A stretch of DNA of 64,000 nt from Zeugodacus cucurbitae. Taxonomy: Eukaryota > Arthropoda > Insecta > Diptera > Tephritidae. Shown piece by piece: positions 1 to 10,505 of the stretch (position 1 is the first letter of the stretch; each line of letters opens with the position of its first letter). The DNA lies in NCBI RefSeq assembly GCF_028554725.1, contig NC_071672.1, forward strand, positions 9,318,501 through 9,382,500, read 5' to 3'. Made by a program: the position numbers and the translations under genes. The notes beneath the pieces are model-generated. The model was not told the origin of the DNA. It did not search any database and saw only the letters and a program-made list of their open reading frames with translations.

Positions 1-944
1 TGTCTTCTTTTCTTAATTAATTTAAAAACAAATCAAACACAATTGTCTTGTCTTGTCTTGTCTTGTTTTGTCTTGTCATGTCTTGTCTTGTCTTGTCTTG
101 TCTTGTCTTGTCTTGTCTTGTCTTGTCTTGTCTTGTCTTGTCTTGTCATGTCTTGTCTTGTCGTATCTTGCCTTGTCTTGTCTTGTCTTGTCTTGTCTGG
201 TCTTGTCTTGTCTTGTCTTGTTTTGTCTTGTCATGTCTTGTCTTGTCTTGTCTTGTCTTGTCTTGTCTTGTCTTGTCTTGTCTTGTTTTGTCTTGTCTTG
301 TCATGTCTTGTCTTGTCGTATCTTGCCTTGTCTTGTCTTGTCTTGTCTTGTCTGGTCTTGTTTTGTCTTGTCATGTCTTATCTTGTCTTGTCTGGTCTTG
401 TCTTGTCTTGTCTTGTTTTGTCTTGTCATGTCTTGTCTTGTCTTGTCTTGTCTTGTCTTGTCTTGTCTTGTCTTGTTTTGTCTTGTCTTGTCTTGTCTTG
501 TCTTGTCTTGTCTTGTCTTGTCTTGTCATGTCTTGTCTTGTCGTATCTTGCCTTGTCTTGTCTTGTCTTGTCTTGTCTGGTCTTGTCTTGTCTTGTCTTG
601 TTTTGTCTTGTCATGTCTTGTCTTGACTTGTCTTGTCTTGTCTTGTCTTGTCTTGTCTTGTCTTGTCTTGTCTTGTCTTGTCTTGTCTTGTCTTGTCTTG
701 TCTTGTCGTATCTTGTCTTGTCTTGTCTTGTCTTGTCATGTCTTGTCTTGTCGTATCTTGTCTTGTCTTGTCTTGTCTTGTCTGGTCTTGTCTTGTCTTG
801 TCATGTCTTGTCTTATCATGTCTTGTCTTGTCTTGTCTTGTCTTGTCTTGTCTTGTTTTGTCTTGTCATGTCTTGTCTTGTCTTGACTTGTCTTGTCTTG
901 TCTTGTCTTGTCTTGTCTTGTCTTGGCTTGTTTTGTCTTCTTTT
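1..944 (+). repeat. Variant-rich array, left edge
   Basis: After the linker at 12 there is about 900 bp of pentamers with frequent TCATG, TTTTG, TCTGG and TCGTA units. From about 760 onward the pattern of variants repeats 1,776 bp downstream: TCTGG at 781 and 2557, ATCATG at 815 and 2591. Nothing other than satellite is visible. Confidence 0.93.
12..45 (+). repeat. Type A linker, first full copy (exemplar)
   Basis: This 34-bp AT-rich element begins CTTAATTAATTTAAAAAC and continues AAATCAAACACAATTG. It carries a TTAATTAA palindrome (PacI site) and ends in CAATTG (MfeI site). It is A-rich on the + strand, whereas the flanking pentamer is T-rich and A-free. The left flank here is TCTTCTTTT and the right flank is TCTTG. 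About 147 copies occur in the window, all in this orientation and nearly identical. Copies at 10329 and 48852 have lost the TTAATTAA palindrome by point change. Confidence 0.95.
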
Positions 945-2535
945 CTTAATTAATTTAAAAACAAATCAAACACAATTGTCTTGTCTTGTCTTGTCTTGTT
1001 TTGTCTTGTCATGTCTTGTCTTGTCTTGTCTTGGCTTGTTTTGTCTTCTTTTCTTAATTAATTTAAAAACAAATCAAACACAATTGTCTTGTCTTGTCTT
1101 GTCTTGTTTTGTCTTGTCATGTCTTGTCTTGTCTTGTCTTGTCTTGTCTTGTCTTGTCTTGTCTTGTCTTGTCTTGTCTTGTCTTGTCTTGTCTTGTCTT
1201 GTCTTGTCTTGTCTTGTCATGTCTTGTCTTGTCTTGTCTTGTCTTGTCTTGTCTGGTCTTGTTTTGTCTTGTCATGTCTTGTCTTGTCTTGTCTGGTCTT
1301 GTCTTGTCTTGTCTTGTTTTGTCTTGTCATGTCTTGTCTTGTCTTGTCTTGTCTTGTCTTGTCTTGTCTTGTCTTGTTTTGTCTTGTCTTGTCTTGTCTT
1401 GTCTTGTCTTGTCTTGTCTTGTCTTGTCATGTCTTGTCTTGTCGTATCTTGCCTTGTCTTGTCTTGTCTTGTCTTGTCTGGTCTTGTCTTGTCTTGTCTT
1501 GTTTTGTCTTGTCATGTCTTGTCTTGACTTGTCTTGTCTTGTCTTGTCTTGTCTTGTCTTGTCTTGTCTTGTCTTGTCTTGTCTTGTCTTGTCGTATCTT
1601 GTCTTGTCTTGTCTTGTCTTGTCATGTCTTGTCTTGTCGTATCTTGTCTTGTCTTGTCTTGTCTTGTCTGGTCTTGTCTTGTCTTGTCATGTCTTGTCTT
1701 ATCATGTCTTGTCTTGTCTTGTCTTGTCTTGTCTTATCTTCTTAATTAATTTAAAAACAAATCAAACACAATTGTCCTGTCTTGTCTTGTCATGTCTTGT
1801 CTTGCCTTGTCTTGTCTTCTCTTCTTAATTAGTTTAGAAACAAATAAAATAAATGTCTTGTCTTGTCTTGTCTTGTTTTGTCTTGTCTTGTCTTGTCTTG
1901 TCTTGTCTTGTCTTGTCTTGTCTTGTCTTGTCTTGTCTTGTCTTGTCTTGTCTTGTTTTGTCTTCTTTTCTTAATTAATTTAAAAACAAATCAAACACAA
2001 TTGTCTTGTCTTGACTTGTCTTGTCTTGTTTTGTCTTGTCTGGTCTTGCTTGTCTTGTCATGTCTTGTCTTGTCTTGTCTTGTCTTGTCTTGTCTTGTCT
2101 TGTTTTGTCTTGTCATGTCTTGTCTTGACTTGTCTTGTCTTGTCTTGTCTTGTCTTGTCTTGTCTTGTCTTGTCGTATCTTGTCTTGTCTTGTCTTGTCT
2201 TGTCTTGTCTTGTCTTGTCTTGTATTGTCTTGTCTTGTCTTGTCTTGTTTTGTCTTGTCATGTCTTGTCTTGACTTGTCTTGTCTTGTCTTGTCTTGTCT
2301 TGTCTTGTCTTGTCTTGTCTTGTCTTGTTTTGTCTTGTCATGTCTTGTCTTGACTTGTCTTGTCTTGTCTTGTCTTGTCTTGTCTTGTCTTGTCTTGTCT
2401 GGTCTTGCTTGTCTTGTCATGTCTTGTCTTGTCTTGTCTTGTCTTGTCTTGTCTTGTCTTGTTTTGTCTTGTCATGTCTTGTCTTGACTTGTCTTGTCTT
2501 GTCTTGTCTTGTCTTGTCTTGTCTTGTCTTGTCGT
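760..2535 (+). repeat. 1,776-bp higher-order repeat, copy 1
   Basis: Linkers are A at 945, 1053, 1741 and 1970 and B at 1824. Each reappears exactly 1,776 bp later. Internal markers also match, for example CTGG at 1253 and 3029 and TATTG near 2222 and 3998. The match begins between about 756 and 781, where the spacing of TCGTA to TCTGG differs by one pentamer (30 against 25 bp), and runs to about 2247. Because the repeat length equals the offset, this is a tandem duplication. It ends in sequence carrying a 4-bp CTTG unit at 2049. Confidence 0.9.
1741..1855 (+). repeat. A-B linker pair, left type (83-bp spacing)
   Basis: A linker A (left flank TTATCTT, right flank TCCTG) is followed 83 bp later by linker B at 1824-1855. 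B begins CTTAATTAGTTTAGAAAC and ends AAATAAAATAAATG. It matches A over the first half, lacks the TTAATTAA palindrome and is 2 bp shorter. The 83-bp start-to-start spacing recurs at 3517, 4718, 8930, 10095, 11979, 12786, 15421, 17535, 20548, 32032, 32868, 40069, 41820, 42695 and 42894. The pair at 39865 has 88 bp, one extra pentamer. Confidence 0.93.
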
Positions 2536-4023
2536 ATCTTGTCTTGTCTTGTCTTGTCTGGTCTTGTCTTGTCTTGTCATGTCTTGTCTTATCATGTCTT
2601 GTCTTGTCTTGTCTTGTCTTGTCTTGTCTTGTTTTGTCTTGTCATGTCTTGTCTTGTCTTGACTTGTCTTGTCTTGTCTTGTCTTGTCTTGTCTTGTCTT
2701 GGCTTGTTTTGTCTTCTTTTCTTAATTAATTTAAAAACAAATCAAACACAATTGTCTTGTCTTGTCTTGTCTTGTTTTGTCTTGTGATGTCTTGTCTTGT
2801 CTTGTCTTGGCTTGTTTTGTCTTCTTTTCTTAATTAATTTAAAAACAAATCAAACACAATTGTCTTGTCTTGTCTTGTCTTGTTTTGTCTTGTCATGTCT
2901 TGTCTTGTCTTGTCTTGTCTTGTCTTGTCTTGTCTTGTCTTGTCTTGTCTTGTCTTGTCTTGTCTTGTCTTGTCTTGTCTTGTCTTGTCTTGTCATGTCT
3001 TGTCTTGTCTTGTCTTGTCTTGTCTTGTCTGGTCTTGTTTTGTCTTGTCATGTCTTGTCTTGTCTTGTCTGGTCTTGTCTTGTCTTGTCTTGTTTTGTCT
3101 TGTCATGTCTTGTCTTGTCTTGTCTTGTCTTGTCTTGTCTTGTCTTGTCTTGTTTTGTCTTGTCTTGTCTTGTCTTGTCTTGTCTTGTCTTGTCTTGTCT
3201 TGTCATGTCTTGTCTTGTCGTATCTTGCCTTGTCTTGTCTTGTCTTGTCTTGTCTGGTCTTGTCTTGTCTTGTCTTGTTTTGTCTTGTCATGTCTTGTCT
3301 TGACTTGTCTTGTCTTGTCTTGTCTTGTCTTGTCTTGTCTTGTCTTGTCTTGTCTTGTCTTGTCTTGTCGTATCTTGTCTTGTCTTGTCTTGTCTTGTCA
3401 TGTCTTGTCTTGTCGTATCTTGTCTTGTCTTGTCTTGTCTTGTCTGGTCTTGTCTTGTCTTGTCATGTCTTGTCTTATCATGTCTTGTCTTGTCTTGTCT
3501 TGTCTTGTCTTATCTTCTTAATTAATTTAAAAACAAATCAAACACAATTGTCCTGTCTTGTCTTGTCATGTCTTGTCTTGCCTTGTCTTGTCTTCTCTTC
3601 TTAATTAGTTTAGAAACAAATAAAATAAATGTCTTGTCTTGTCTTGTCTTGTTTTGTCTTGTCTTGTCTTGTCTTGTCTTGTCTTGTCTTGTCTTGTCTT
3701 GTCTTGTCTTGTCTTGTCTTGTCTTGTCTTGTTTTGTCTTCTTTTCTTAATTAATTTAAAAACAAATCAAACACAATTGTCTTGTCTTGACTTGTCTTGT
3801 CTTGTTTTGTCTTGTCTGGTCTTGCTTGTCTTGTCATGTCTTGTCTTGTCTTGTCTTGTCTTGTCTTGTCTTGTCTTGTTTTGTCTTGTCATGTCTTGTC
3901 TTGACTTGTCTTGTCTTGTCTTGTCTTGTCTTGTCTTGTCTTGTCTTGTCGTATCTTGTCTTGTCTTGTCTTGTCTTGTCTTGTCTTGTCTTGTCTTGTA
4001 TTGTCTTGTCTTGTCTTGTCTTG
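2536..4023 (+). repeat. 1,776-bp higher-order repeat, copy 2 (partial)
   Basis: Linkers are A at 2721, 2829, 3517 and 3746 and B at 3600. The only base difference from copy 1 that I found is G at 2786 against C at 1010, which turns TCATG into TGATG. The copy diverges at about 4024, where copy 1 has TTTTG and this copy has TCATG. Such low divergence suggests a very recent duplication or, less likely, an assembly artefact. Confidence 0.9.
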
Positions 4024-5578
4024 TCATGTCTTATCTTGTCGTATCTTGTCTTGTCTTGTCTTGTCTTGTCTTGTCTGGTCTTGTCTTGTCTTGTCATGTC
4101 ATGTCTTGTCTTGTCTTGTCTTGTCTTGTCTTGTCTTGTCTTGTCTTGTCTTGTCTTGTCTTGTCTTGTCTTGTCTTGTCTTGTCTTGTCTTGTCTTGTC
4201 TTGTCTTGTCTTGTCTTGTCTTGTCTTGTCTTGTCTTGTCTTGTCTTGTCTTGTCTTGTCATGTCTTGTCTTGTCGTATCTTGCCTTGTCTTGTCTTGTC
4301 TTGTCTTGTCTGGTCTTGTCTTGTCTTGTCTTGTTTTGTCTTGTCATGTCTTGTCTTGACTTGTCTTGTCTTGTCTTGTCTTGTCTTGTCTTGTCTTGTC
4401 TTGTCTTGTCTTGTCTTGTCTTGTCTTGTCTTGTCTTGTCTTGTCTTGTCTTGTCTTGTCTTGTCTTGTCTTGTCTTGTCTTGTCTTGTCTTGTCGTATC
4501 TTGTCTTGTCTTGTCTTGTCTTGTCATGTCTTGTCTTGTCGTATCTTGTCTTGTCTTGTCTTGTCTTGTCTTGTCTGGTCTTGTCTTGTCTTGTCATGTC
4601 TTGTCTTGTCATGTCTTGTCTTGTCTTGTCTTGTCTTGTCTTGTCTTGTCTTGTCTTGTTTTGTCTTGTCATGTCTTGTCTTGTCTTGACTTGTCTTGTC
4701 TTGTCTTGTCTTATCTTCTTAATTAATTTAAAAACAAATCAAACACAATTGTCCTGTCTTGTCTTGTCATGTCTTGTCTTGCCTTGTCTTGTCTTCTCTT
4801 CTTAATTAGTTTAGAAACAAATAAAATAAATGTCTTGTCTTGTCTTGTCTTGTCTTGTCTTGTCTTGTCTTGTCTTGTCTTGTCTTGTTTTGTCTTCTTT
4901 TCTTAATTAATTTAAAAACAAATCAAACACAATTGTCTTGTCTTGACTTGTCTTGTCTTGTTTTGTCTTGTTTTGTCTTGTCATGTCTTGTCTTGTCTTG
5001 TCTTGTCTTGTCTTGTCTTGTCTTGTCTTGTCTTGTCTTGTCATGTCTTGTCTTGTCTTGTCTTGTCTTGTCTTGTCTTGTCTTGTCTGGTCTTGTCATG
5101 TCTTGTCTTGTCTTGTCTGGTCTTGTCTTGTCTTGTCTTGTTTTGTCTTGTCATGTCTTGTCTTGACTTGTCTTGTCTTGTCTGGCCTTGTCTTGTCTTG
5201 TCTTGTTTTGTCTTGTCATGTCTTGTCATGTCTTGTCTTGACTTGTCTTGTCTTGTCTTGTCTTGTCTTGTCTTGTCTTGTCTTGTCTTGTCTTGTCTTG
5301 TCTTGTCGTATCTTGTCTTGTCTTGTCTTGTCTTGTCGTGTCTTGTCTTGTCGTATCTTGCCTTGTCTTGTCTTGTTTTGTCACGTCTTGTCTTGTCTTG
5401 TCTTGTCTTGTCTTGTCTTGTCTTGTCATGTCTTGTCTTGTCGTCTCTTGTCTTGTCTTTTCTTCTCTGGCCTTGTCTTGTCTTGTCTTGTCGTGTCGTG
5501 TCTTGTCTTTTCTTGTCTGGCCTTGTCTTGTCTTGTCTTATCTGCTTAATTAATTTAAAAACAAATCAAACACAATTG
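4024..5578 (+). repeat. Array with linkers A4718, B4801, A4902, A5545
   Basis: It opens with a nearly pure pentamer run at about 4102-4258 and variant-rich units after that. The A-B-A trio starts at 4718. The distal arm carries TCACG at 5381 and the GTCGTGTCGTG plus TCTGGCC markers at about 5461-5525, then ends in an A linker preceded by TATCTG. That trio-plus-arm order is the left HOR seen again at 12786, 15421 and 20548. Confidence 0.9.
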
Positions 5579-6415
5579 TCTTGTCTTGTCTTGTCTTGTC
5601 TTGTCTTGTCTTGTCTTGTCTTGTCTTGTCTGGTCTTGTTTTGTCTTGTCATGTCTTGTCTTGTCTCGACTTGTCTTGTCTTGTCTTCTCTTGTCTTATC
5701 TTGTCTTGTCATGTCTTGTCTTGTCTTGTCTTGTCTTGTCTTGTCTGGTCTTGTTTTGTCTTGTCATGTCTTGTCATGTCTTGTCTTGTCTCGACTTGTC
5801 TTGTCTTGTCTTCTCTTGTCTTAACTTGTCTTGTCTTGTCCTGTCTTGTCTTGTCATGTCTTGTCTTGCCTTGTCTTGTCTTCTCTTCTTAATTAGTTTA
5901 GAAACAAATAAAATAAATGTCTTGTCTTGTCTTGTCTTGTTTTGTCTTGTCATGTCTTGTCTTGTCTTGTCTTGTCTTGTCTTGTCTTGTCTTGTCTTGT
6001 CTTGTCTTGTCTTGTCTTGTCTTGTCTTGTCTTGTCTTGTCTTGTCTTGTCTTGTCTTGTCTTGTCTTGTCTTGTCTTGTCTTGTCTTGTCTTGTCTTGT
6101 CTTGTCTTGTCTTGTCTTGTCTTGTCTTGTCTTGTCTTCTTTTCTTAATTAATTTAAAAACAAATCAAACACAATTGTCTTGTCTTGTCTTGTCTTGTCT
6201 TGTCTTGTTTTGTCTTGTCATGTCTTGTCTTGTCTTGTCTTGTTTTGTCTTGTCATGTCTTGTCTTGTCTTGACTTGTCTTGTCTTGTCTTGTCTTGTCT
6301 TGTCTGGTCTTGTCTTGTCTTGTCTTGTCTTGTCTTGTCCTGTCCTGTCTTGTCTTGTCTTGTCTTGTCTTGTCTTCTTTTCTTAATTAATTTAAAAACA
6401 AATCAAACACAATTG
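5579..6415 (+). repeat. Array with an orphan B linker (5888) and A6144, A6382
   Basis: B at 5888 keeps its usual upstream TCCTG unit and CCTTG context, but the A linker expected 83 bp upstream is absent. Instead there is TCTTCTCTTGTCTTAACTTG. The same arrangement recurs before B at 22336. CTCGAC units occur near 5666 and 5790. A nearly pure pentamer run follows B to A at 6144, and the two A linkers are 238 bp apart with very similar surroundings. Confidence 0.9.
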
Positions 6416-8929
6416 TCTTGTCTTGTCTTGTCTTGTCTTGTCTTGTTTTGTCTTGTCATGTCTTGTCTTGTCTTGTCTTGTTTTGTCTTGTCATGTCTTG
6501 TCTTGTCTTGACTTGTCTTGTCTTGTCTTGTCTTGTCTTGTCTTGTCTTGTCCTGTCTTGTCTTGTCTTATCTTGTCTTGTCTTGTTTTGTCTTGTCATG
6601 TCTTGTCTTGTCTTGTCTTGTCTTGTCTTGTCTTGTCATGTCTTGTCTTGTCGTATCTTGTCTTGTCTTGTCTTGTCTGGTCTTGTCTTGTCATGTCTTG
6701 TCTTGTCATGTCTTTTCTTGTCTTGTCTTGTCTTGTCTTGTCTTGTCTTGTCTTGTTTTGTCTTGTCTTGTCTTGTCTTGTCTTGTCTTGTCTTGTCTTG
6801 TCTTGTCTTGTCTTGTCTTGTCTTGTTTTGTCTTGTCTTGTCTTGTCTTGTCTTGTCTTGTCTTGTCTTGTCATGTCTTGTCTTGTCTTGTCTTGTCTTG
6901 TCTGGTCTTGTCTTGTCATGTCTTGTCTTGTCATGTCTTTTCTTGTCTTGTCTTATCTTGTCTTGTCTTGTTTTGTCTTGTCATGTCTTGTCTTGTCTTG
7001 TCTTGTCTTGTCTTGTCTTGTCATGTCTTGCCTTGTCTTGTCTTGTCTTGTCTTGTCTTGTCATGTCTTGTCTTGTCGTATCTTGTCTTGTCTTGTCTTG
7101 TCTGGTCTTGTCTTGTCATGTCTTGTCTTGTCATGTCTTTTCTTGTCTTGTCTGGTCTTGTATTGTCTTGTCATGTCTTGTCTTGTCTTGTCTTGTCTTG
7201 TCTTGTCTTGTCTTGTCTTGTCTTGTCTTGTCTTGTCTTGTCTTGTCTTGTCTTGTCTTGTCTTGTCTTGTTTTGTCTTGTCATGTCTTGTCTTGTCTTG
7301 TCTTGTCTGGTCTTGTATTGTCTTGTCATGTCTTGTCTTGTCTTATCTTGTCTTGTCTTGTCTTGTCTTGTCTTGTCTTGTCTTGTCTTGTCTTGTCTTG
7401 TCTTGTCTTGTCATGTCTTGTCTTGTCGTATCTTGTCTTGTCTTGTCTTGTCTTGTCTTGTCTTGTCTTGTCTTGTCTTGTCTTGTCTTGTATTGTCTTG
7501 TCTTGTCTTGTCTTGTCATGTCTTATCTTGTCGTATCTTGTCTTGTCTTGTCTTGTCTTGTCTGGTCTTGTCTGGTCTTGTCTTGTCTTGTCATGTCATG
7601 TCTTGTCTTGTCTTGTCTTGTCTTGTCTTGTCTTGTCTTGTCTTGTCTTGTCTTGTCTTGTCTTGTCTTGTTTTGTCTTGTCTTGTCTTGTCTTGTCTTG
7701 TCTTGTCTTGTCTTGTCATGTCTTGTCTTGTCTTGTCTTGTCTTGTCTGGTCTTGTCTTGTCATGTCTTGTCTTGTCATGTCTTTTCTTGTCTTGTCTTA
7801 TCTTGTCTTGTCTTGTTTTGTCTTGTCATGTCTTGTCTTGTCTTGTCTTGTCTTGTCTTGTCTTGTCATGTCTTGCCTTGTCTTGTCTTGTCTTGTCTTG
7901 TCTTGTCATGTCTTGTCTTGTCGTATCTTGTCTTGTCTTGTCTTGTCTGGTCTTGTCTTGTCATGTCTTGTCTTGTCATGTCTTTTCTTGTCTTGTCTGG
8001 TCTTGTATTGTCTTGTCATGTCTTGTCTTGTCTTGTCTTGTCTTGTCTTGTCTTGTCTTGTCTTGTCTTGTCTTGTCTTGTCTTGTCTTGTCTTGTCTTG
8101 TCTTGTCTTGTCTTGTTTTGTCTTGTCATGTCTTGTCTTGTCTTGTCTTGTCTGGTCTTGTATTGTCTTGTCATGTCTTGTCTTGTCTTATCTTGTCTTG
8201 TCTTGTCTTGTCTTGTCTTGTCTTGTCTTGTCTTGTCTTGTCTTGTCTTGTCTTGTCATGTCTTGTCTTGTCGTATCTTGTCTTGTCTTGTCTTGTCTTG
8301 TCTTGTCTTGTCTTGTCTTGTCTTGTCTTGTCTTGTATTGTCTTGTCTTGTCTTGTCTTGTCATGTCTTATCTTGTCGTATCTTGTCTTGTCTTGTCTTG
8401 TCTTGTCTGGTCTTGTCTGGTCTTGTCTTGTCTTGTCATGTCATGTCTTGTCTTGTCTTGTCTTGTCTTGTCTTGTCTTGTCTTGTCTTGTCTTGTCTTG
8501 TCTTGTCTTGTCTTGTCTTGTCTTGTCTTGTCTTGTCTTGTCTTGTCTTGTCTTGTCATGTCTTGTCTTGTCGTATCTTGCCTTGTCTTGTCTTGTCTTG
8601 TCTTGTCTTGTCTGGTCTTGTCTTGTCTTGTCTTGTTTTGTCTTGTCATGTCTTGTCTTGACTTGTCTTGTCTTGTCTTGCCTTGTCTTGTCTTGTCTTG
8701 TCTTGTCTTGTCTTGTCTTGTCTTGTCTTGTCTTGTCTTGTCTTGTCGTATCTTGTCTTGTCTTGTCTTGTCTTGTCATGTCTTGTCTTGTCGTATCTTG
8801 TCTTGTCTTGTCTGGTCTTGTCTTGTCTTGTCATGTCTTGTCTTGTCATGTCTTGTCTTGTCTTGTCTTGTCTTGTCTTGTCTTGTCTTGTCTTGTCTTG
8901 ACTTGTCTTGTCTTGTCTTGTCTTATCTT
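6416..8929 (+). repeat. 2.5-kb linker-free array
   Basis: No linker interrupts 2,514 bp. The array is dense in TCATG, TCTGG, TATTG, TCGTA and TCTTT variants, which makes internal repeats easy to follow. An 845-bp tandem duplication occupies most of it. The first part, around 6541-7150, has the same marker order (TCCTG, TCTTA, TTTTG, TCATG, TCGTA, TCTGG, TCTTT) as 22921-23120. Confidence 0.92.
6761..8515 (+). repeat. 845-bp tandem duplication
   Basis: Markers repeat at exactly 845 bp: TTTTG at 6826 and 7671; TCTGG at 6901 and 7746 and at 7101 and 7946; TATTG at 7161 and 8006, 7316 and 8161, and 7491 and 8336; the doubled TCTGG at 7561 and 8406. The match breaks before 6761 and after about 7670/8515. 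845 bp is 169 pentamers, so phase is preserved. Confidence 0.9.
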
Positions 8930-10505
8930 CTTAATTAATTTAAAAACAAATCAAACACAATTGTCCTGTCTTGTCTTGTCATGTCTTGTCTTGCCTTGTC
9001 TTGTCTTCTCTTCTTAATTAGTTTAGAAACAAATAAAATAAATGTCTTGTCTTGTCTTGTCTTGTTTTGTCTTGTCATGTCTTGTCTTGTCTTGTCTTGT
9101 CTTGTCTTGTCTTGTCTTGTCTTGTCTTGTCTTGTCTTGTCTTGTCTTGTCTTGTCTTGTCTTGTTTTGTCTTCTTTTCTTAATTAATTTAAAAACAAAT
9201 CAAACACAATTGTCTTGTCTTGACTTGTCTTGTCTTGTTTTGTCTTGTCATGTCTTGTCTTGTCTTGTCTTGTCTTGTCTTGTCTTGTCTTGTCTTGTCT
9301 TGTCTTGGCTTGTTTTGTCTTCTTTTCTTAATTAATTTAAAAACAAATCAAACACAATTGTCTTGTCTTGTCTTGTCTTGTTTTGTCTTGTCATGTCTTG
9401 TCTTGTCTTGTCTTGTCTTGTCTTGTCTTGTCTTGTCTTGTCTTGTCTTGTCTTGTCTTGTCTTGTCTTGTCTTGTCTTGTCTTGTCTTGTCTTGTCTTG
9501 TCTTGTCATGTCTTGTCTTGTCTTGTCTTGTCTTGTCTTGTCTGGTCTTGTTTTGTCTTGTCATGTCTTGTCTTGTCTTGTCTGGTCTTGTCTTGTCTTG
9601 TCTTGTTTTGTCTTGTCATGTCTTGTCTTGTCTTGTCTTGTCTTGTCTTGTCTTGTCTTGTCTTGTTTTGTCTTGTCTTGTCTTGTCTTGTCTTGTCTTG
9701 TCTTGTCTTGTCTTGTCATGTCTTGTCTTGTCGTATCTTGCCTTGTCTTGTCTTGTCTTGTCTTGTCTGGTCTTGTCTTGTCTTGTCTTGTTTTGTCTTG
9801 TCATGTCTTGTCTTGACTTGTCTTGTCTTGTCTTGTCTTGTCTTGTCTTGTCTTGTCTTGTCTTGTCTTGTCTTGTCTTGTCTTGTCGTATCTTGTCTTG
9901 TCTTGTCTTGTCTTGTCATGTCTTGTCTTGTCGTATCTTGTCTTGTCTTGTCTTGTCTTGTCTGGTCTTGTCTTGTCTTGTCATGTCTTGTCTTATCATG
10001 TCTTGTCTTGTCTTGTCTTGTCTTGTCTTGTCTTGTTTTGTCTTGTCATGTCTTGTCTTGTCTTGACTTGTCTTGTCTTGTCTTGTCTTATCTTCTTAAT
10101 TAATTTAAAAACAAATCAAACACAATTGTCCTGTCTTGTCTTGTCATGTCTTGTCTTGCCTTGTCTTGTCTTCTCTTCTTAATTAGTTTAGAAACAAATA
10201 AAATAAATGTCTTGTCTTGTCTTGTCTTGTTTTGTCTTGTCTTGTCTTGTCTTGTCTTGTCTTGTCTTGTCTTGTCTTGTCTTGTCTTGTCTTGTCTTGT
10301 CTTGTCTTGTCTTGTTTTGTCTTCTTTTCTTACTTAATTTAAAAACAAATCAAACACAATTGTCTTGTCTTGACTTGTCTTGTCTTGTTTTGTCTTGTCA
10401 TGTCTTGTCTTGTCTTGTCTTGTCTTGTCTTGTCTTGTCTTGTCTTGTCTTGTCTTGTTTTGTCTTATTTTCTTAATTAATTTAAAAACAAATCAAACAC
10501 AATTG
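8930..10505 (+). repeat. Linker-rich block: A8930, B9013, A9179, A9327, A10095, B10178, A10329, A10472
   Basis: From 9327 to about 10095 the variant order follows 1053-1741 but is longer (768 against 688 bp), so this is an expanded copy of the first HOR. The A at 10329 reads CTTACTTAATTT and has lost the TTAATTAA palindrome. The A at 10472 is preceded by TCTTATTTT, where other copies have TCTTCTTTT. Confidence 0.9.

Noticed and set aside
12..45. Linker as a transposon end or MITE
   Set aside because: All copies have the same orientation. No target-site duplication or terminal inverted repeat pairs are seen, and each copy sits in a repeating context, which fits tandem amplification.
1824..1855. 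AATAAA polyadenylation signals in B linkers and TTTAAAAA TATA-like stretches in A linkers
   Set aside because: Such motifs are expected in any AT-rich 30-mer. No gene, splice signal or unique sequence lies nearby.
43..9017. Very long open frames on the + strand resembling hydrophobic Cys/Leu/Val-rich proteins
   Set aside because: They are direct translations of the pentamer (15-nt, 5-residue period), exist in all three frames at once, and end wherever a linker or an ACTTG unit supplies a stop. There is no codon bias, domain or start context.
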